Assembly (NCBI RefSeq): GCF_050436995.1
Contig: NC_134753.1
Span: 62,001 to 126,000, forward strand
Direction: 5' to 3'
Source: Anticarsia gemmatalis
Lineage: Eukaryota; Arthropoda; Insecta; Lepidoptera; Erebidae
DNA: 64,000 nucleotides
The notes under the pieces were generated by a model. It had not been told where the DNA came from. It was given only the letters and a program-made list of their open reading frames with translations, and made no database searches. Numbering within the stretch: position 1 is the stretch's first letter; each line of letters begins with the position of its first letter. This document shows positions 1 to 13,229 of this stretch, piece by piece. The position numbers and the translations under genes are program-made.

Positions 1-1230
1 AAACTCCTTCTTATATTATGTCATGTTAGTTTCTGGTATTAATAAGCGGTATCTAACGTTATGTGTTTTTTTATCATTTAAGCAGTTTAAGTTTCAAGGT
101 TTATGAAAGTGATTGTGCTCTGCGTATAAATTCACACACACACTGTACCGATACCGTTATTGAATATTCTTGTTTACGTTGCAGTACTACAATTACAAGT
201 TACTGTATCTTTTGTTTGTTTACATTAAATTATAACAATCACACTTAAACTTCATATTAATAACAACACAATAACACAGGCATGATCGAGTGCCAATTTA
301 GAAGATAGAGCCCCATTTTCAGTCTTCAAATAGTTTTGTATATCCATGATTTGTGCACCGAATAATACCAGGTGTACACAAAACTCAAGCAATGAAGTAA
401 TTAAACCAATCTCTATCAGTGGCGTTTATAAAAATAATCTACAATGTCTCGTTATGTATTTCGTATTTGTAAAATAACTAAATAATTTTCATCATTAAAG
501 TTAAATACTTCGCTTCAAAATGCCTAGACTATTACAATGTAGCGCATAGTTTGAACTGATAGTAGTGAAAGCACTAATATTACTAATGTCAGGATAGCAG
601 GAGAGAACTTGAGGTTGTCGAGTTCAGTGCTATGAGCAGTGCGGACACGAACATGAATTACAATGTTACCATCAACACTAGACGACACACAGGAACATAC
701 AACATACATATATCGAGTGCTCGGTGCCTCCTGGCCGCGTACGTGCATTACATACCTACATATAATAGATTACATAATAACTTCTGTATCTACAAACACA
801 CAGTGTCTACGACGCTCTACTATCAATACAAACATGCTGATGTCTGCCTCTTACATACGTATTACAATGATAACATTTATAACACGTTATAATATATTAA
901 GTGTAAGTATAACACTGGTGGTCTCCGGCGTGACACGAGTGAACGTGAAGTCCGGTGTTGTACAGCCACAGGTGAGCACGCTGTGTGTTTGTTCAATGTA
1001 ATAACGAGTCATATGAGCAATATATGATCATCAAGTGGTTAGTGTTCTTAGCGCACTCTATGGCAGATAGTCTGCGTCGAGCCTCAACAGTACTCAACGC
1101 GGTAATATCATCATGTGACGTGTACGAGTGTGTACGTGTACAGGAGCAGAACACGACGAGAGGGTTCTGGAAGAGCGCAGTGTGTCACTGTGTAACCGAC
1201 TAACGAGCTTTTTGTGTTTATTATGTTAAG

Positions 1231-2235
1231 TGCAGCTGATTCCAAACGTTTTTTCCCAAAAAACCGTTATTTTACACATAAATCTCACCCTTCCGAGTTT
1301 GAAATTTCAATATCCCGAACGAACAATGGTTGCGTTAGCATCGCGCTTTTTTTATAATCGACGAATTTTTTAAAATGTGGGGTAATGCATTTTTTATGAC
1401 AAAAACGTCGTATCGGCGGAGACGTTATTCCTTCCCACGGCCGGGAAATGGGTCAGGCATTGTTCCGCTCCGCGTTTTTGCGCTAAAAAAGAGATTTCGC
1501 GTCTGAGCGGGGACCTGTCGCCTCCCGCCGCGCCGCGCCCCTCACCCCGCGCAACACCCCTCTGACACACATTTTTAGGGTAAAAAATGTAAAAATTACG
1601 ACGCAGCTTGCGATCGAGTTTTCTCAGGAGGAGGCAAGTTTTTTATTCCGCGATAAATGTAACAGCGGCTTGTAGTACAGGAGGCGGGAGCGCCGGCTGA
1701 AGGGTTGTACGCGGCGGGACATCTGTCGCACCACCGATTACAACATTTCAAATAAATTTCAACGTCGCCTCGGGGCCCCGCGCTCCCGTGCTGCGGGGGC
1801 CCGGCGGGGGGCGGGGAGCGGGGGCGGCGGGGGCAATAAAATGATTAGGTAAACAAAACGAAGGCTGCGGGCTGTGTACACGTACAGTGCAGGGCGCGGG
1901 CGGCGGGCGCGCGGGGCGGCGGGAGTGAGGGCGAGGGCCGAGATTACCTCCGTTTTAACGCGCGAAAGATTTCAAAGGCGGGCGGCCACTTCACAAATAA
2001 TCCATCAACATCTCGTCGCGAGGCCCTTTAAAAGGCCACTCGGAGCGGACGAGGGCGCAAATTCGATTCCGCCGAAGATTGGAGTGCATATTCAGCTAAC
2101 GAGGTTTGCGCCGGACCCTCGCGCCTCCACCGCACAATATTGTACGATGTACACCTGAGAGTCGACACCGACCACGCTCCCGCCGCACTCCGCCACTCCG
2201 GCCACACTCCGACCACACTCCGACCCCGCACACGC
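1231..2235. promoter_or_regulatory. GC-rich island, candidate regulatory element
   Basis: CpG-dense DNA with AT-rich words embedded (ataatcgacg, caaataatcc), unlike the surrounding AT-rich intron. A run of G blocks at 1794-1834 could form a G-quadruplex. There is no exon with splice sites. Such islands in lepidopteran introns are often promoters or conserved enhancers; conservation cannot be tested here. Confidence 0.3.
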
Positions 2236-2620
2236 TCACTTTAACATAGTGATACCTCTAACATATTACACAGAATGCTGCTGTTATATCATCCAATATT
2301 TTGTATAATAAAAAAAATGGTAAATCAAAAAACTAGTGCATACAAATAGTCATACAGTCAACATGATCTTAAACACATGTCTGACAAGTTAATTGAGTAC
2401 AAAATTATGATTATGAAACCAACAGCTTCATGTAAGGTCAATAAGAAGTAATGACCTTATCCAAATCACAATAGATAACATTTGCCGTTAGTTTAATATA
2501 ATGTGATTATCATTTTAAATAAGTATACCAAATATTTACTAGAATTAGAAAGAAAGTGAGGAATTACAGTTACCGTGTTGTTGATTTATTTTAATCTTCT
2601 GTAGTAAAGTGAGGGTGTTA

Positions 2621-2651
2621 TCCATACTAATATTATAAATGCGAAAGTAAC

Positions 2652-2686
<35 letters not shown>

Positions 2687-3105
2687 GCTACTCAATCAGG
2701 CCTAAACTACTGAACCAATTTGCATGAAATTTGGTATGGAGATATTTTGATACCCGAGAAAGGACATAGGCTACTTTTTACCCCGGGAAAATGACGAATT
2801 TCCCGGTAAAATTCAGGTGGCGAACGAAGTCGCGAATAATCAATATTATAATGACACTGAATTAACAAAATTCCGTTGTCATGGCAACTGTTTTAATGGC
2901 GGATATGCCTTAGCGCGATTTCGTTATATTAAGAGATATTTATAAATAATTTTGAGAATATTTTTCGTGAAAAAAAAAGCATATTTTATATCATCACGCT
3001 ACGACCAATAGGAGCAGAGTAACAGTAAAAAGTGTTACAAAAACGTGGAAAATTCTGACCCATTCTCTCTTATGTGACGCAAGCGAAGTTGCGCGGGTCA
3101 GCTAG
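2621..3105 (+). mobile_element. Non-autonomous Helitron
   Basis: The element starts TCCATACTAATATTATAAAT and ends GCTAG, inserted between A (2620) and T (3106), the Helitron A|TC...CTRR|T rule. A short hairpin (CGCAA 3078-3082, loop GCGAAG, TTGCG 3089-3093) sits 8 nt before CTAG, as expected for a Helitron 3' end. Internally it has a (CTGT)n microsatellite at 2652-2688 and the phrase CTACTGAACCAATTTGCATG typical of lepidopteran copies. It is about 485 bp with no Rep/helicase coding. The family is abundant in moths and butterflies. Confidence 0.8.
2652..2688. repeat. (CTGT)n microsatellite inside the Helitron
   Basis: About nine tandem CTGT units. This tract is a standard part of the element and varies in length between copies. 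Confidence 0.9.
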
Positions 3106-3121
3106 TAAAATAATAAATTAA

Positions 3122-3388
3122 TATCATTGGACAACACACACGCGGATATATGATTACAAAATAAGCAGAGATTTTACTGTAACCAAATAACTGATAAACT
3201 TACTTATATATTTTTAGAAAGTTACATATTTTTATATACAAATTTACAACTAGGCTCAGGCAACTAGGTACTCGTGGCCATCACACACAATCTATTCCGA
3301 GTGGATTCGAACCCATCACACGCGGCACTACCGTTATTGCGGCGAGGTGACCACGTTAACCACTGCACACTGTGCCGAACAAACATGA
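3122..3388 (-). mobile_element. tRNA-derived SINE, copy 1
   Basis: On the minus strand the head contains an A-box-like TGGTTAACGTGG (plus 3351-3362) and a B box GGGTTCGAATCC (plus 3303-3314), the internal RNA polymerase III promoter. The tail includes CAGTTATTTGGTTAC and CTCTGCTTATTTTG. It matches the copy at 46.8 kb along its length (common plus-strand words: aactgataaac, acttatatatttt, attgcggcg). It lies 17 bp beyond the Helitron's right end, so one may have inserted beside the other. The target-site duplication is not clear. Confidence 0.8.
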
Positions 3389-3726
3389 TATGATTTCAGG
3401 ATAAATATATTATTTTTACTTATTATTCTTCGTCTTTTTATAATCACAATGAAATATTGAACTTGTTGATGAAAACTGGTTTATAATATGTTTGATGTGG
3501 ATCGACACTATGTGCATATAATGCTAACATGTAAGTATGTATCGTAACACTGCATGCACGTGAGATGCTGTCGTGAAGTACAATGTATTTTTCAGTCTCT
3601 CACTGAAGAAACTCACTTTAAACATCATTGTTAGTAGATTATAATAACGACCCTTTAATCAAACTGTAAGTGAAGTCGTACTACTATGTTGTATTATATA
3701 TATGCCGTGTGATAACGTGTGTATAA

Positions 3727-3743
3727 GTGTGTGTGTGTGTGTG
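3727..3743. repeat. (GT)n microsatellite
   Basis: About eight GT units. Confidence 0.85.
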
Positions 3744-3900
3744 GGTGAGGGCGCGTTCATTTCGTCAGACAATATGAGCGCACACCTGCACTACTCAATA
3801 ATTCCGCCGCTCATTATACGTCATACAAATTATTGAAAAACCTATACATATCGTATTACTTGCCGCTAACGGTGTTCGCCTCACGCCCCGCGACCCTCAA

Positions 3901-3914
3901 CCCCCCCCCCCCCC
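3901..3914. repeat. C14 homopolymer
   Basis: Fourteen C followed by GCCCCG; an error-prone tract. Confidence 0.9.
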
Positions 3915-4402
3915 GCCCCGAGCGGCTCGTGCACCGGTGATGTCGGTAATTAAACCACTGTCGACGACACAATAATAATACAATTGTTTGGATGCAAAAT
4001 GCAAGCGACACTAAGTGATAAGGCTGAGCGTGCGGCGTGCAGGCAGCGCCGCGCGGCGGATGTGGCGCTGACACTTGCACTGCGGCGCCGCTATCTGATG
4101 GCAGATCGCAGCCGACCACCGGCACATGTGATGTATCATACGTGTGCCGGTGTGCCGGACTGCGGACGACGCGGCGCGATGTCGCGCGCTGATCGTCACA
4201 CGTCGCGTCACACGTCGCGCCACACCAGCGACACCGCGGATGTACACACACCACACACATCACACACACTGTCTACACTATTATACACTAGCACGGACAC
4301 TCGGTGGGATCACTTGTATCATTTCACGCTACATAACTGTTCACACTACATATATTATTGCATTTAATTGTACATTCAATAAGAACATTAAAAGAATAAC
4401 CT

Positions 4403-4469
4403 CCGGTTTTTGAGGTTCATTTAGCGTTAAAACTTTTATAAAAACCGCTAAATGTGCCTCGAAAACCGG
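4403..4469 (+). ncRNA. Hairpin with 24-bp stem, microRNA-precursor-like
   Basis: The arms 4403-4426 and 4446-4469 pair over 24 positions with one mismatch and two G:U pairs, closing a 19-nt AT-rich loop. Arm ends are CCGG, and the loop side is TTAGCG/CGCTAA. Size and shape fit an animal pre-miRNA or a short inverted-repeat element. I do not recognise either arm as a known microRNA. The strand cannot be decided from the hairpin alone. Confidence 0.35.
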
Positions 4470-4734
4470 GCATAAGACACGAACCGTAGTTAGCACCACG
4501 TTAATTTTAGTTTTATATTACTTTAATATATATGTTTTATTTTTTTTAATATGTATCTATGTATTCCGTACCGTAAGGATACCTGCTGTACAAACATTGA
4601 TCAAGTTATCTATATTTGTGAAGGAACCCGGCATCATATTAACAAAAACTAATACAAAGTTCGTCATGACTAGTTCGTTTCTGAAAATTGTCTTGTATCT
4701 ATCATATAGTGTTCGATTTAGTTGGAGTAAGTGA

Positions 4735-5060
4735 TTGTTCAGGTGAGTTCAGGTGCAGTGATGACATGACGCGACGGCGCGGGGAGCGCGGCTGGACGCA
4801 GGGGCCGCGGGGACTTCGCTCGGAGTCCGCTGACAATGCGCCGGCCGGCGAACAGTAATCGAATCATAATCGTTAATCGCACGAGCTCGAATAATCGGGC
4901 CGCGGCCGTCGACCGCGATTATTAATCGAGAGAGGAGGCGCGGGGGAGGGCGCGGGGCGGCGGGCGCGGGGCTCGGTCACGAGCGCCGCACGAATGTTCA
5001 ACATCCGAGATTTGAATACTAGATAATTAATATCGCTTTATTAGCGGAGGAAATATCGAT
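4735..5060. promoter_or_regulatory. GC-rich island with a TAATCG cluster (4856-4928)
   Basis: Five TAATCG words start at 4856, 4867, 4874, 4892 and 4923, within 73 bp and all in one orientation, in GC-rich DNA. TAAT-core sites are bound by homeodomain proteins; TAATC is typical of the Otd/Bicoid (Lys50) class. A homotypic cluster like this suggests an enhancer. Confidence 0.4.
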
Positions 5061-5124
5061 TTATGAAGATATTATCCGCTTTGTGCGCGCCGCGCCATCC
5101 GCCGCGTCAATCAATTACTGTCAG

Positions 5125-5195
5125 CGGCACGACCATCACCGCCACCACACGCCGCCACACACCACCACGCGCCACCACGAGCCACCACACCACCT
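5125..5195. repeat. Imperfect CCACCA-type trinucleotide repeat
   Basis: Irregular CAC/CCA/CGC triplets; a similar tract is at 10299-10330. Open frames over both are histidine/proline artefacts. Confidence 0.6.
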
Positions 5196-7264
5196 ATGTA
5201 TACACGGTCGACATAGTGTGACACGTCGCGGAGAGGACTGTGGAGGCGCAGAGACGAATTACAATATGATTATATTATCAGCGCGCGCTATTGTGTGCGG
5301 TACGCGCCGATGACGAAGGAGTTTCTATTTAAAGGCTAATGTAAAGCCGCGTCGATAGCGATCAGCCGCCGCACAACACTGTTAGCATTGTACTACAACT
5401 TTCTTTGTGTCTAGTGGATAGTTGGACTCTGTTCTCTGCAAGCGACACATCGCATCTCCTACTAGTGAGAAACGTGACATGTCGCATGTAAACACGCCAA
5501 CACGGATTGTTTTCGGGACGAACACATATGTTGTAAGGTGTGCTGGCCGTTGAAGTAGTGCGTCGGCCGGCGGTCGGAGTGTTGGCGCTAGACACAGAGC
5601 TCATCTACACGACTTACTTTAATTTGTTATCTTAATTTATTAATCGTCGCGGGGTCATCGCCCCTCTCCCCGCGCCTCCCGCGCCCCCCGCGTGCACCGA
5701 TATTGTTGTGATGACGTCACGCGGCGCACAATGGCCCGCGCACAAAAAGCTGCGCGCACGCACCGCGCGCCGCTCATCTATAAATATCTTCCGCTGCGTG
5801 TATCTGTTGCAGAAGCGTCCACGTGATAATACGTGCGATACTATCATGACACTTTCAATACGAGTTAAAATACAATATAGTCTATACGGTCATTAATTAG
5901 CTAGGCACGTTACACCTAGTGATGTCATCGAACTAGTCGGCCGGTTCTAGCGGTGCTGGCAGTAGCGTGAGTGTGCGTTTCACGACACGGACAACGTTGG
6001 AACTCAATTACTTGCGGCCGCGCTCACTGCGCTCACTGCGCTCTGTATCTACTAAGAAATCATATCCGACGCTCAAACAACTCCTATTGGATTACACCGG
6101 CGATGTTGAAGATAACATACCAATAAGAATGAGCAGTGGGACTGGAGCAGTGCTCCAATAAACAATGCTCAATAAGATCGGTGAACGCTACGAGTTCTAG
6201 TTGGAACTGTTGGAAGTAATTCGCGAGCTCCCACGGCCCCGCCAGCGCCGCCGCGCCACCGCCAGCCGCCTCGACGGCGCTGTGCAAACAATGTTCTTAT
6301 TTGAATGTAAGTCATGTTTAATGTCACAATCCAGCCCGCGCTACAGGTATGGTGCGAGTTGACCAATACCGTCCCCAAGCGCGGTGTGTAGCGTGCTCGT
6401 AGCGGCGCGCGTTGATGTCGTTTGTAAGGAAGTGCGCCCGCGCAACCACACCGCCCACTATACGCAAATAAGTGACCTTATGATTAAACTAACTTATAGG
6501 ATTGCTGCCTTTCTTCTGGCTTAAATCGAAATATAAATACCAAACAAAAGTACATTAAAGTTTTTGTCGTCGGTTTACCGGACATTTCGGTCGAGTATTT
6601 AAAAAACAGATGCGCCGTGAAATTGACTTCTATTATTATTCAGATAAATACCGTCGCTGTGTGACCGCCGCCGCCGCCGGCACGTGTCACACGTGGCGCT
6701 AAATTGAAAATATCTTTACAATGTTATATCGCATGTCGCGCCCGCGCCCCGTGACGCGGTGACTTATTGATTTATTCGTACTGATATAATTATCAACACA
6801 GCGAAGGTAACAGTTTGTTAGTATTCAACAATTTATTTAAAGTAACGTTATATTATAAAGGAGGAAAGACTCGCGTCACATATTATGTATATGTGAAGTG
6901 GTGGTAGATAGTAATGGCGGTAATGAGCTATTGCTAGTGAACGATATGAGCACTGAGCGGTGAGCAGTGAGCGCGTGTAACGCACGTTAATTGTCCGACA
7001 TGACATGTATGTATGTATAACGAGTGCGTTTCCAAGTAGAATTAAGTGCATTAGTTAGTAATAAGTGCATCCGGCGCGCGGGGGCGACCGGGGGGCGGTA
7101 CAAGTGCGATATGAAACAGTGTACGCGGATAATTACACGCGCAGTAATTGTTTACAACGGATAAGTACGATTTACACGTCGCCTGAACCTTCGCTCATTA
7201 CATTGTCACTATCATGTACTACACGCCGCTACGAGTGTCTGAGTGTGCATATAAATGTATGTAG

Positions 7265-7281
7265 GTGTGTGTGTGTGTGTG
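7265..7281. repeat. (GT)n microsatellite
   Basis: Eight to nine GT units. Confidence 0.85.
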
Positions 7282-7999
7282 GAGCAACTGTTCGAGAAGT
7301 ATAAATGCTAGTCCACGCCAAATAGAACAACCATCAATATTCAGTCAGCAAATCATAAAATGATGGAATATTTAGTGAGAGCCAACACTTATTGTATCAT
7401 GATCTGCTCCATTACCACGACGAGACACAGTGAGTGCGACAGTGTAGAGCGAGTGACGCATGGACGCGCGTCACACACTCAACACTCAACACTCAACACT
7501 GTATGTACGTAGTGTCGTACCACACACATCAATATTTTATCTTATTGAGAAAGTTCATTATATAAAGATTCTTTCACAATGCGAGGCATTCACTAATTGT
7601 TAAAACAAGTGATATTATGATTGTTTGTAAGTATGTGAACTCTTGTATCACAGTATTATATACCCGTGTTTGTGTACAGTGGCCCGTGCAGAGCGTCGGG
7701 TGTTGGAATGTAATGAGTGCAGCAGACTGCAGCATCTACCACTACCACTGTGACGTGCGGTGTGGTCGGTGTGGTGTGTGTGATGTGAGCGGCGGGTGAC
7801 ACAAAGCGCGGGCCGCTTCATTAGCTGCTATAGGTCGGAGACGCGACTGCGGCGGCTGCTATTCAAATCACGAGCGCCGCGTAACCCGGTAATGAATGTA
7901 TTGGAGGCGCTGAGTGTCAGTGGCGGCGGTGCTGGCGGCGGTGGTGGCGCGGGAGGAGCGACACAAAGGCGTTGTTTGTTTGTTTATCACACCGTCATT

Positions 8000-8300
8000 A
8001 CGTTTAATTAGCGGTCTGCTCCGCTCCGCTCTAATCATCGCGCTACACACCCGCGCTCACCGCGCAGCACCAAAAAAACTAACAGAGTCCGTGTGTCCGG
8101 ACAGACGAGTCGAACTGAAACGAGACCTTCCGCGGTGGACGCAGGGTTCAGTGTCGATCGACGAGCTGGCGGCGCGATGGGAAACGATTGTTTACGTGGA
8201 ACAATGGCGCGGATTACAGCTCTCAGAGCGATTTGAATGCGAATTGCGGCCGAGTAATTAGCTCGCATCGTTCTAATTGACACGTGTCAAAATATCAGCA
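8000..8300. promoter_or_regulatory. GC-rich patch, candidate regulatory element
   Basis: Mixed CpG-rich and TAATTA-type sequence (GTAATTAGCTCG, TCTAATTGACACGTGTC, the last containing an E-box). A plus-strand frame stays open over 115 codons (7914-8261) but lacks splice or family support, so I treat the block as non-coding. Confidence 0.25.
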
Positions 8301-10298
8301 CTGACTTGCGCCGCGGCGCCGCTCACGCCCCGCTCGCGACCTTCGTGAGCCGAATGTCGTTAGCGTGTTCATCACCGGTCAGTCGTTAATTTAAATCTAA
8401 TGGCGCCGTACTCTACAAATGTCATTGATCAATAAACAAACAGAAATTAACGGTACGCGCGTGTTGTAACGAGCCGGCCACGTCTCATGTACAACTTTAA
8501 TATTCAACTACGAAAATATGTATGTTGTGTATATGGTGCCAGTGCAAGGCAGGAGATAGCACACATACGGGTGACCGATGGGGGTCTGTCGCGTCGCGCT
8601 ACTCCATAAACGACTTTATTTCCATCCGATAAATCATTACAGTTTAATTACTCCCTGTTCATACGCAGCGCGCCGCCCGTCGACGCCCGCGTCCCGGCCT
8701 CTACTTGGGTAACGCAGTACAACGTACACTGCATTAAAGTTATGCTTTTAAGTATAAATCACCTTGCTCTACGGCATACCTTTCCACGTATTAGCAAAGA
8801 ATGTATTGAAAAAAAATGAAAACAGATGATGTTTTAACACGATTACTGCGATGATCGCTTATTGTACAAATATGGTGGCGTTAATGACCGATCGTTTCGC
8901 GAGAGAGATCAGGCGGGGTGCGGCGGAGACGCGCGGAGACAAACGTCAAATAAAAAAATATAAAATATTAATCTGCGTATAAACCTCCATTTTAAATACT
9001 ATACGAAAATCAACCGACGCTTGATAGAATTACAAATTCAAATCAAGTTATGTACTTAATACTTTATATAAAACATAACGTGAAGACACCACAACAAGTG
9101 AACCCACAACTTTTACGCGCGTGTGTGCGTGTGTGACCTTTCACCTTACACACCGTACAATTTGTATTTAAATGAGGACAAATTATGAGCGGCTGTAATT
9201 TAGCATAATTCGGTGTGTGGTCGAATGTGTGGTGCAACTGTTTCACGCGACCACATCAAACATCCGCCCGTGTGACGGCGTGACGGTAATACATTATTAT
9301 AATATCACTAATTTAAAGTGAACTTACAATACCAGATTGTAGTCAGCTGAGGCTCTTTTGAATTCTATAAATAATGTTCTACTCAAAAATGTTGTTATAG
9401 TTAATGTAACAGTAACAACATACGGTATCAGTGAGGTAGGTTGTATATTTGTGATTTGTGAACACTCCATAAATAAGTATGAAGGTATCTTTATTGTTAT
9501 TATTACAAAGTATAATTAGTGGGAGATGTTAATGAATGAGAACACGGCCAGACACGGTCAGACACGGTGTAACTTTAACTTAATTACGAACACTTTGAGA
9601 TAACACCACGCGGATCTAAGCAGAAGAGGCAGGCGTGTCGCAAGTGTAGGTGTGGACAATATAATGAGTGACCGGTAGCCGGTACGGTTCCCGGGCGAGG
9701 TTCCCACGGAGCGCGGTGCCACGGCGGCGCTCCACATTAAATCAAATGACCAACAAATTGGTGGTGTTCTGGGAAGCCACCGCTCACGTGACCACACACA
9801 CATTCCTACACACACACACGTATCGGATATGGTAAGACGTAAAAAGAACGATGGTGAAGTTAGAGGAGTGATATGAAGTACAACAACAGCCCGTAACGCG
9901 TGCAGTTGATGGTCACGGACGGTCAGGTGCGCACTACTCTGCACAGTGTACCCTGTGGAGCAGCGTGATGTTGATGTACATAGTTGGTGGACCGCTGGTA
10001 GGTGTAGAGACGTACGGAGGAGCGTCATCGCGGAGCGCAACAAAAACGTAAATCTGTGACGATTTATGCAGGTACAGTCGGCGGCTGTAGAAAAACGCTT
10101 GTGAGTTTTTGCGCGTGCGTCGAGGCGCGGGTCGAAAGTGAAATCGTGTGTCAAACGGCGGCGCATCACAAAATAGCCGGTTGATTGGGTTTTTACGGAC
10201 GGACGGCCAGACCGCTAGGAATCCGGCGGGGACGAGCCGGCGAATTTAAAATTCAGATAAGCGGAATAAACACTCGCTCCCGGAATGTGCCGCGCTCC

Positions 10299-10330
10299 AC
10301 CACCGCACCACCGCACCACCGCACCACCAC
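10299..10330. repeat. CCACCG trinucleotide-type repeat
   Basis: Tandem CACCACCG units, about four. Confidence 0.75.
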
Positions 10331-12530
10331 GCGCGCCCGGACCACTGCACATACATTACGAGTATATCTCATATTATTGAGCGGACTTCTTAAATCGTTC
10401 ACACCATTTTGTTACTGTTAGAGATCTGACTATAGCACTGGATAATTTGTAAGTCCTATCCTTATGAGACTTGTTCCAATTGAGATTCGTAAATCATATT
10501 CTTAGTATGAGAGTGTCGTCATCTCATCATCTGATACAAATACGATCGTTGTTCTTATAAGATATATTTTATTGTAACATGAACAGTAACTTGTGAATAA
10601 TGCGCGACGTTTTCTGATAAGTGTCTTAAGTAGGTAGGTTACAAAAGAGAGTAATTAGAATTACAGCTTATTAGAAATGATTGAATGAATATAAAATGTT
10701 AATATAAACAAGTACAGAGGGCGCTACGTGTGCTCCCCTCACATAAAGTTGATAGTGCATCGGTTTCGACTTCGACTTCGAACTGCGTAAATTACAATAC
10801 GTTAGAGAAAATAATGTTCAATTACACTTCATAAGCACATTGTTAACAGTTACTACTAAATAAGTGATCGAATACATAAATATGAAGCTTGAGTGTGATA
10901 TTGACGCGTGTGCGTGTTACAGATACGATACAGTGAACGAGCGCGGAGTGGTTATATTTGCAATACATCACATTCATTAAAATAATCTTCTGCATTAGAA
11001 CGTTACGTCTAGAAATTAATTAATTGAAGCATCCGCGACAATACAGCGACTGTGAACGAGACGAGTGGCGGCGCGCGGCGACGCTCTACTTGCGAGGCTG
11101 CCAATGTTATGTGCGTAGAGCAGTTGATGATGTCGTCGGTATGAGGTGTGAGTGGCGTGAGCCAGCGACACAACGCTTCACTAATATTATAAACAGAGGA
11201 CACAGGGTGGTGTGACGTGGAGCTCGCCGCGGCTGTACTGTCGCCGCCCGCCGCCACAGTGGAGCACGCCACATTCGGAGCGGAACCGCCGCGCCGCGCC
11301 GCGCAGTACGAGAGCTCATTACCGCGCACCGGATAATTGAAAATAGCGAGCTCATTATAATATTTAGACAATTATTCACGAGCATATTAATTCCCACCGC
11401 GAGACGTGGCCGCTAATTACTCGCGGGTCAATTATACTTCATTTAGTGGGGTGTTGGGAGCCGAGAGTGTCCTCACTCTGCACTGCACCATCTTACTTGA
11501 TATTAACACGGATCCATGGTAACACTAGCACTATGGATCAGTGTGACGTCGTGTGAAGGGATGTGAGTGCGGCGGCGCGGCGGCGCGGTACTACGAGTGG
11601 CGGCGCATTAGCATACGACGTGAATGGTTTAGCGCATTTACATACTGTAGCATCGAGGGTTTAGCGTCACATTATGTAGATGAGGTCGCGGCGAGGCTTC
11701 CCTCGCTCCTCACGCGTCCTCACTGAGCCGCACGTCTCATATGACTCATTGCCACGCACGGACACTCACTGCTGATCATCTACATGTCAGGAGATGTGGC
11801 GTTATGATGATGGATAAGTCTTTTAAACAGTAAGGCTAAGGCTCATAAAGTTTAAAACAAGTAAACGAGGCTGGAAGTACTTACTTGTAGCTTTGAATTT
11901 GAATGAGTGTATGTCAGTACATATTATTATGTCAAATTAAGTCAGTTATACAGCAGTACGTCATGATCGTCATAGTGTAAAGTTCGGTGGTCGGTAGTAA
12001 TTAGCATATCGGCGCGGCTCAGTCGTAAACAACACGCGGTAATGAGCGGCGCTGTGACTGACAGCGAGTCTAATTAGCCTGCTTATCGCAATACATATTA
12101 TAACGCGTGTATCGCTCTATCTACACACACTACACACAGTACACCCAGTACACACTCTGCATCTAGTCTCAATAATGAGGCGCGAGCACGTACTGTGTCG
12201 TACACCAGCATTACTCATGACTTTTAATATTCACTTAAATTAAACTTTAATTAGCTTACAGTGAATGTGATTAACAAACAGGCAGTATGCTTACTAGTTG
12301 AGCGGCGATTGTGGCGAGACACGTCGGCTGGTGACAAGGTTCGACACTTGATTGTTGACCACTGTTGTTGTTGTTATGACACGGTGAAGTGGTCAAGTGT
12401 CGTAGACTCGTAGAGTGCGAGGCAGCGGGAGACAGTTTTATTTGCGGGTATTTATAAAGCGGTACAATAAATGTGTCAGTGTAAAGCTGCCACGATCAAA
12501 ACGATTAAAACATGAATCGTGTGGAGCGAC

Positions 12531-12562
12531 CACTAGTAGGCACTAGTGAGTACTAGTGAGCA
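12531..12562. repeat. Three 10-bp tandem copies of CACTAGTGAG
   Basis: CACTAGTAGG, CACTAGTGAG, TACTAGTGAG, then CACGTG. Each unit holds the palindrome ACTAGT; one helical turn apart. Confidence 0.7.
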
Positions 12563-13229
12563 CGTGTCGCGAGTGTCGCGGGACACGTAACACTCGACAA
12601 TATTTACGAGTGCGAGACTGCGGCACAGTTCACCACAACACCACACCGCCGCCTAGTACTGGCACACTTAGACGAGTTCACCCACTACTGAATAAATATT
12701 GTGAATTGTTATTAATATCTCTCATTTAATTTTGTAGTGACTCTCTATTGCATTTTTAGATCAGTCAGGAGAATTGCGTTTCATACGTTTTGTAACTATT
12801 TCTGAAATGATATATGTATAATGCATAGCCTAAAAGCGATGAGTGAATGATGTGCACACATTTGTGGAAGTTACAGAGTCGACAGAGTCGCTGCCACGCT
12901 GCAGGCGGCGAGTGGTTACGAGCTGCTGCGGAGGACTCCACATATCAAAGCGCTGAGCTTGGCGCACGCAAATTAACTAGGAACTTGCTCCCTGCTAGTT
13001 ATGTCGCTACACATACTACTATGCCTGAGATAGTTTGTCGATTGGTATGACTTAGCTCGTGTGAGGACCGACAGAGGCACGCTTTACACTAACATTACGA
13101 ATATAATAACGCAATTCTTTTTATAATGTGTAATGGCGGGTGAACATATTTCCATGCGCGCTGCGCCGGGCTGTGCCGGATAAGTGTAGTGTTTGGCTTG
13201 AAATGTTAATCGAGAACAAAAATGTAGAG

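Noticed and set aside
7914..8261. 115-codon plus-strand ORF with protein-like C-terminus
   Set aside because: No splice or start context and no recognisable family; the block fits a regulatory element better.
9432..9452. let-7-like sequence TGAGGTAGGTTGTATA
   Set aside because: Lacks the internal AGT of mature let-7 (TGAGGTAGTAGGTTGT) and there is no pairing arm nearby.
9558..10169. Longest ORF in the window, 203 codons, minus strand
   Set aside because: Composition is that of translated non-coding DNA; no domain, splice context or natural residue pattern. One ORF of this size is roughly expected by chance in 64 kb.
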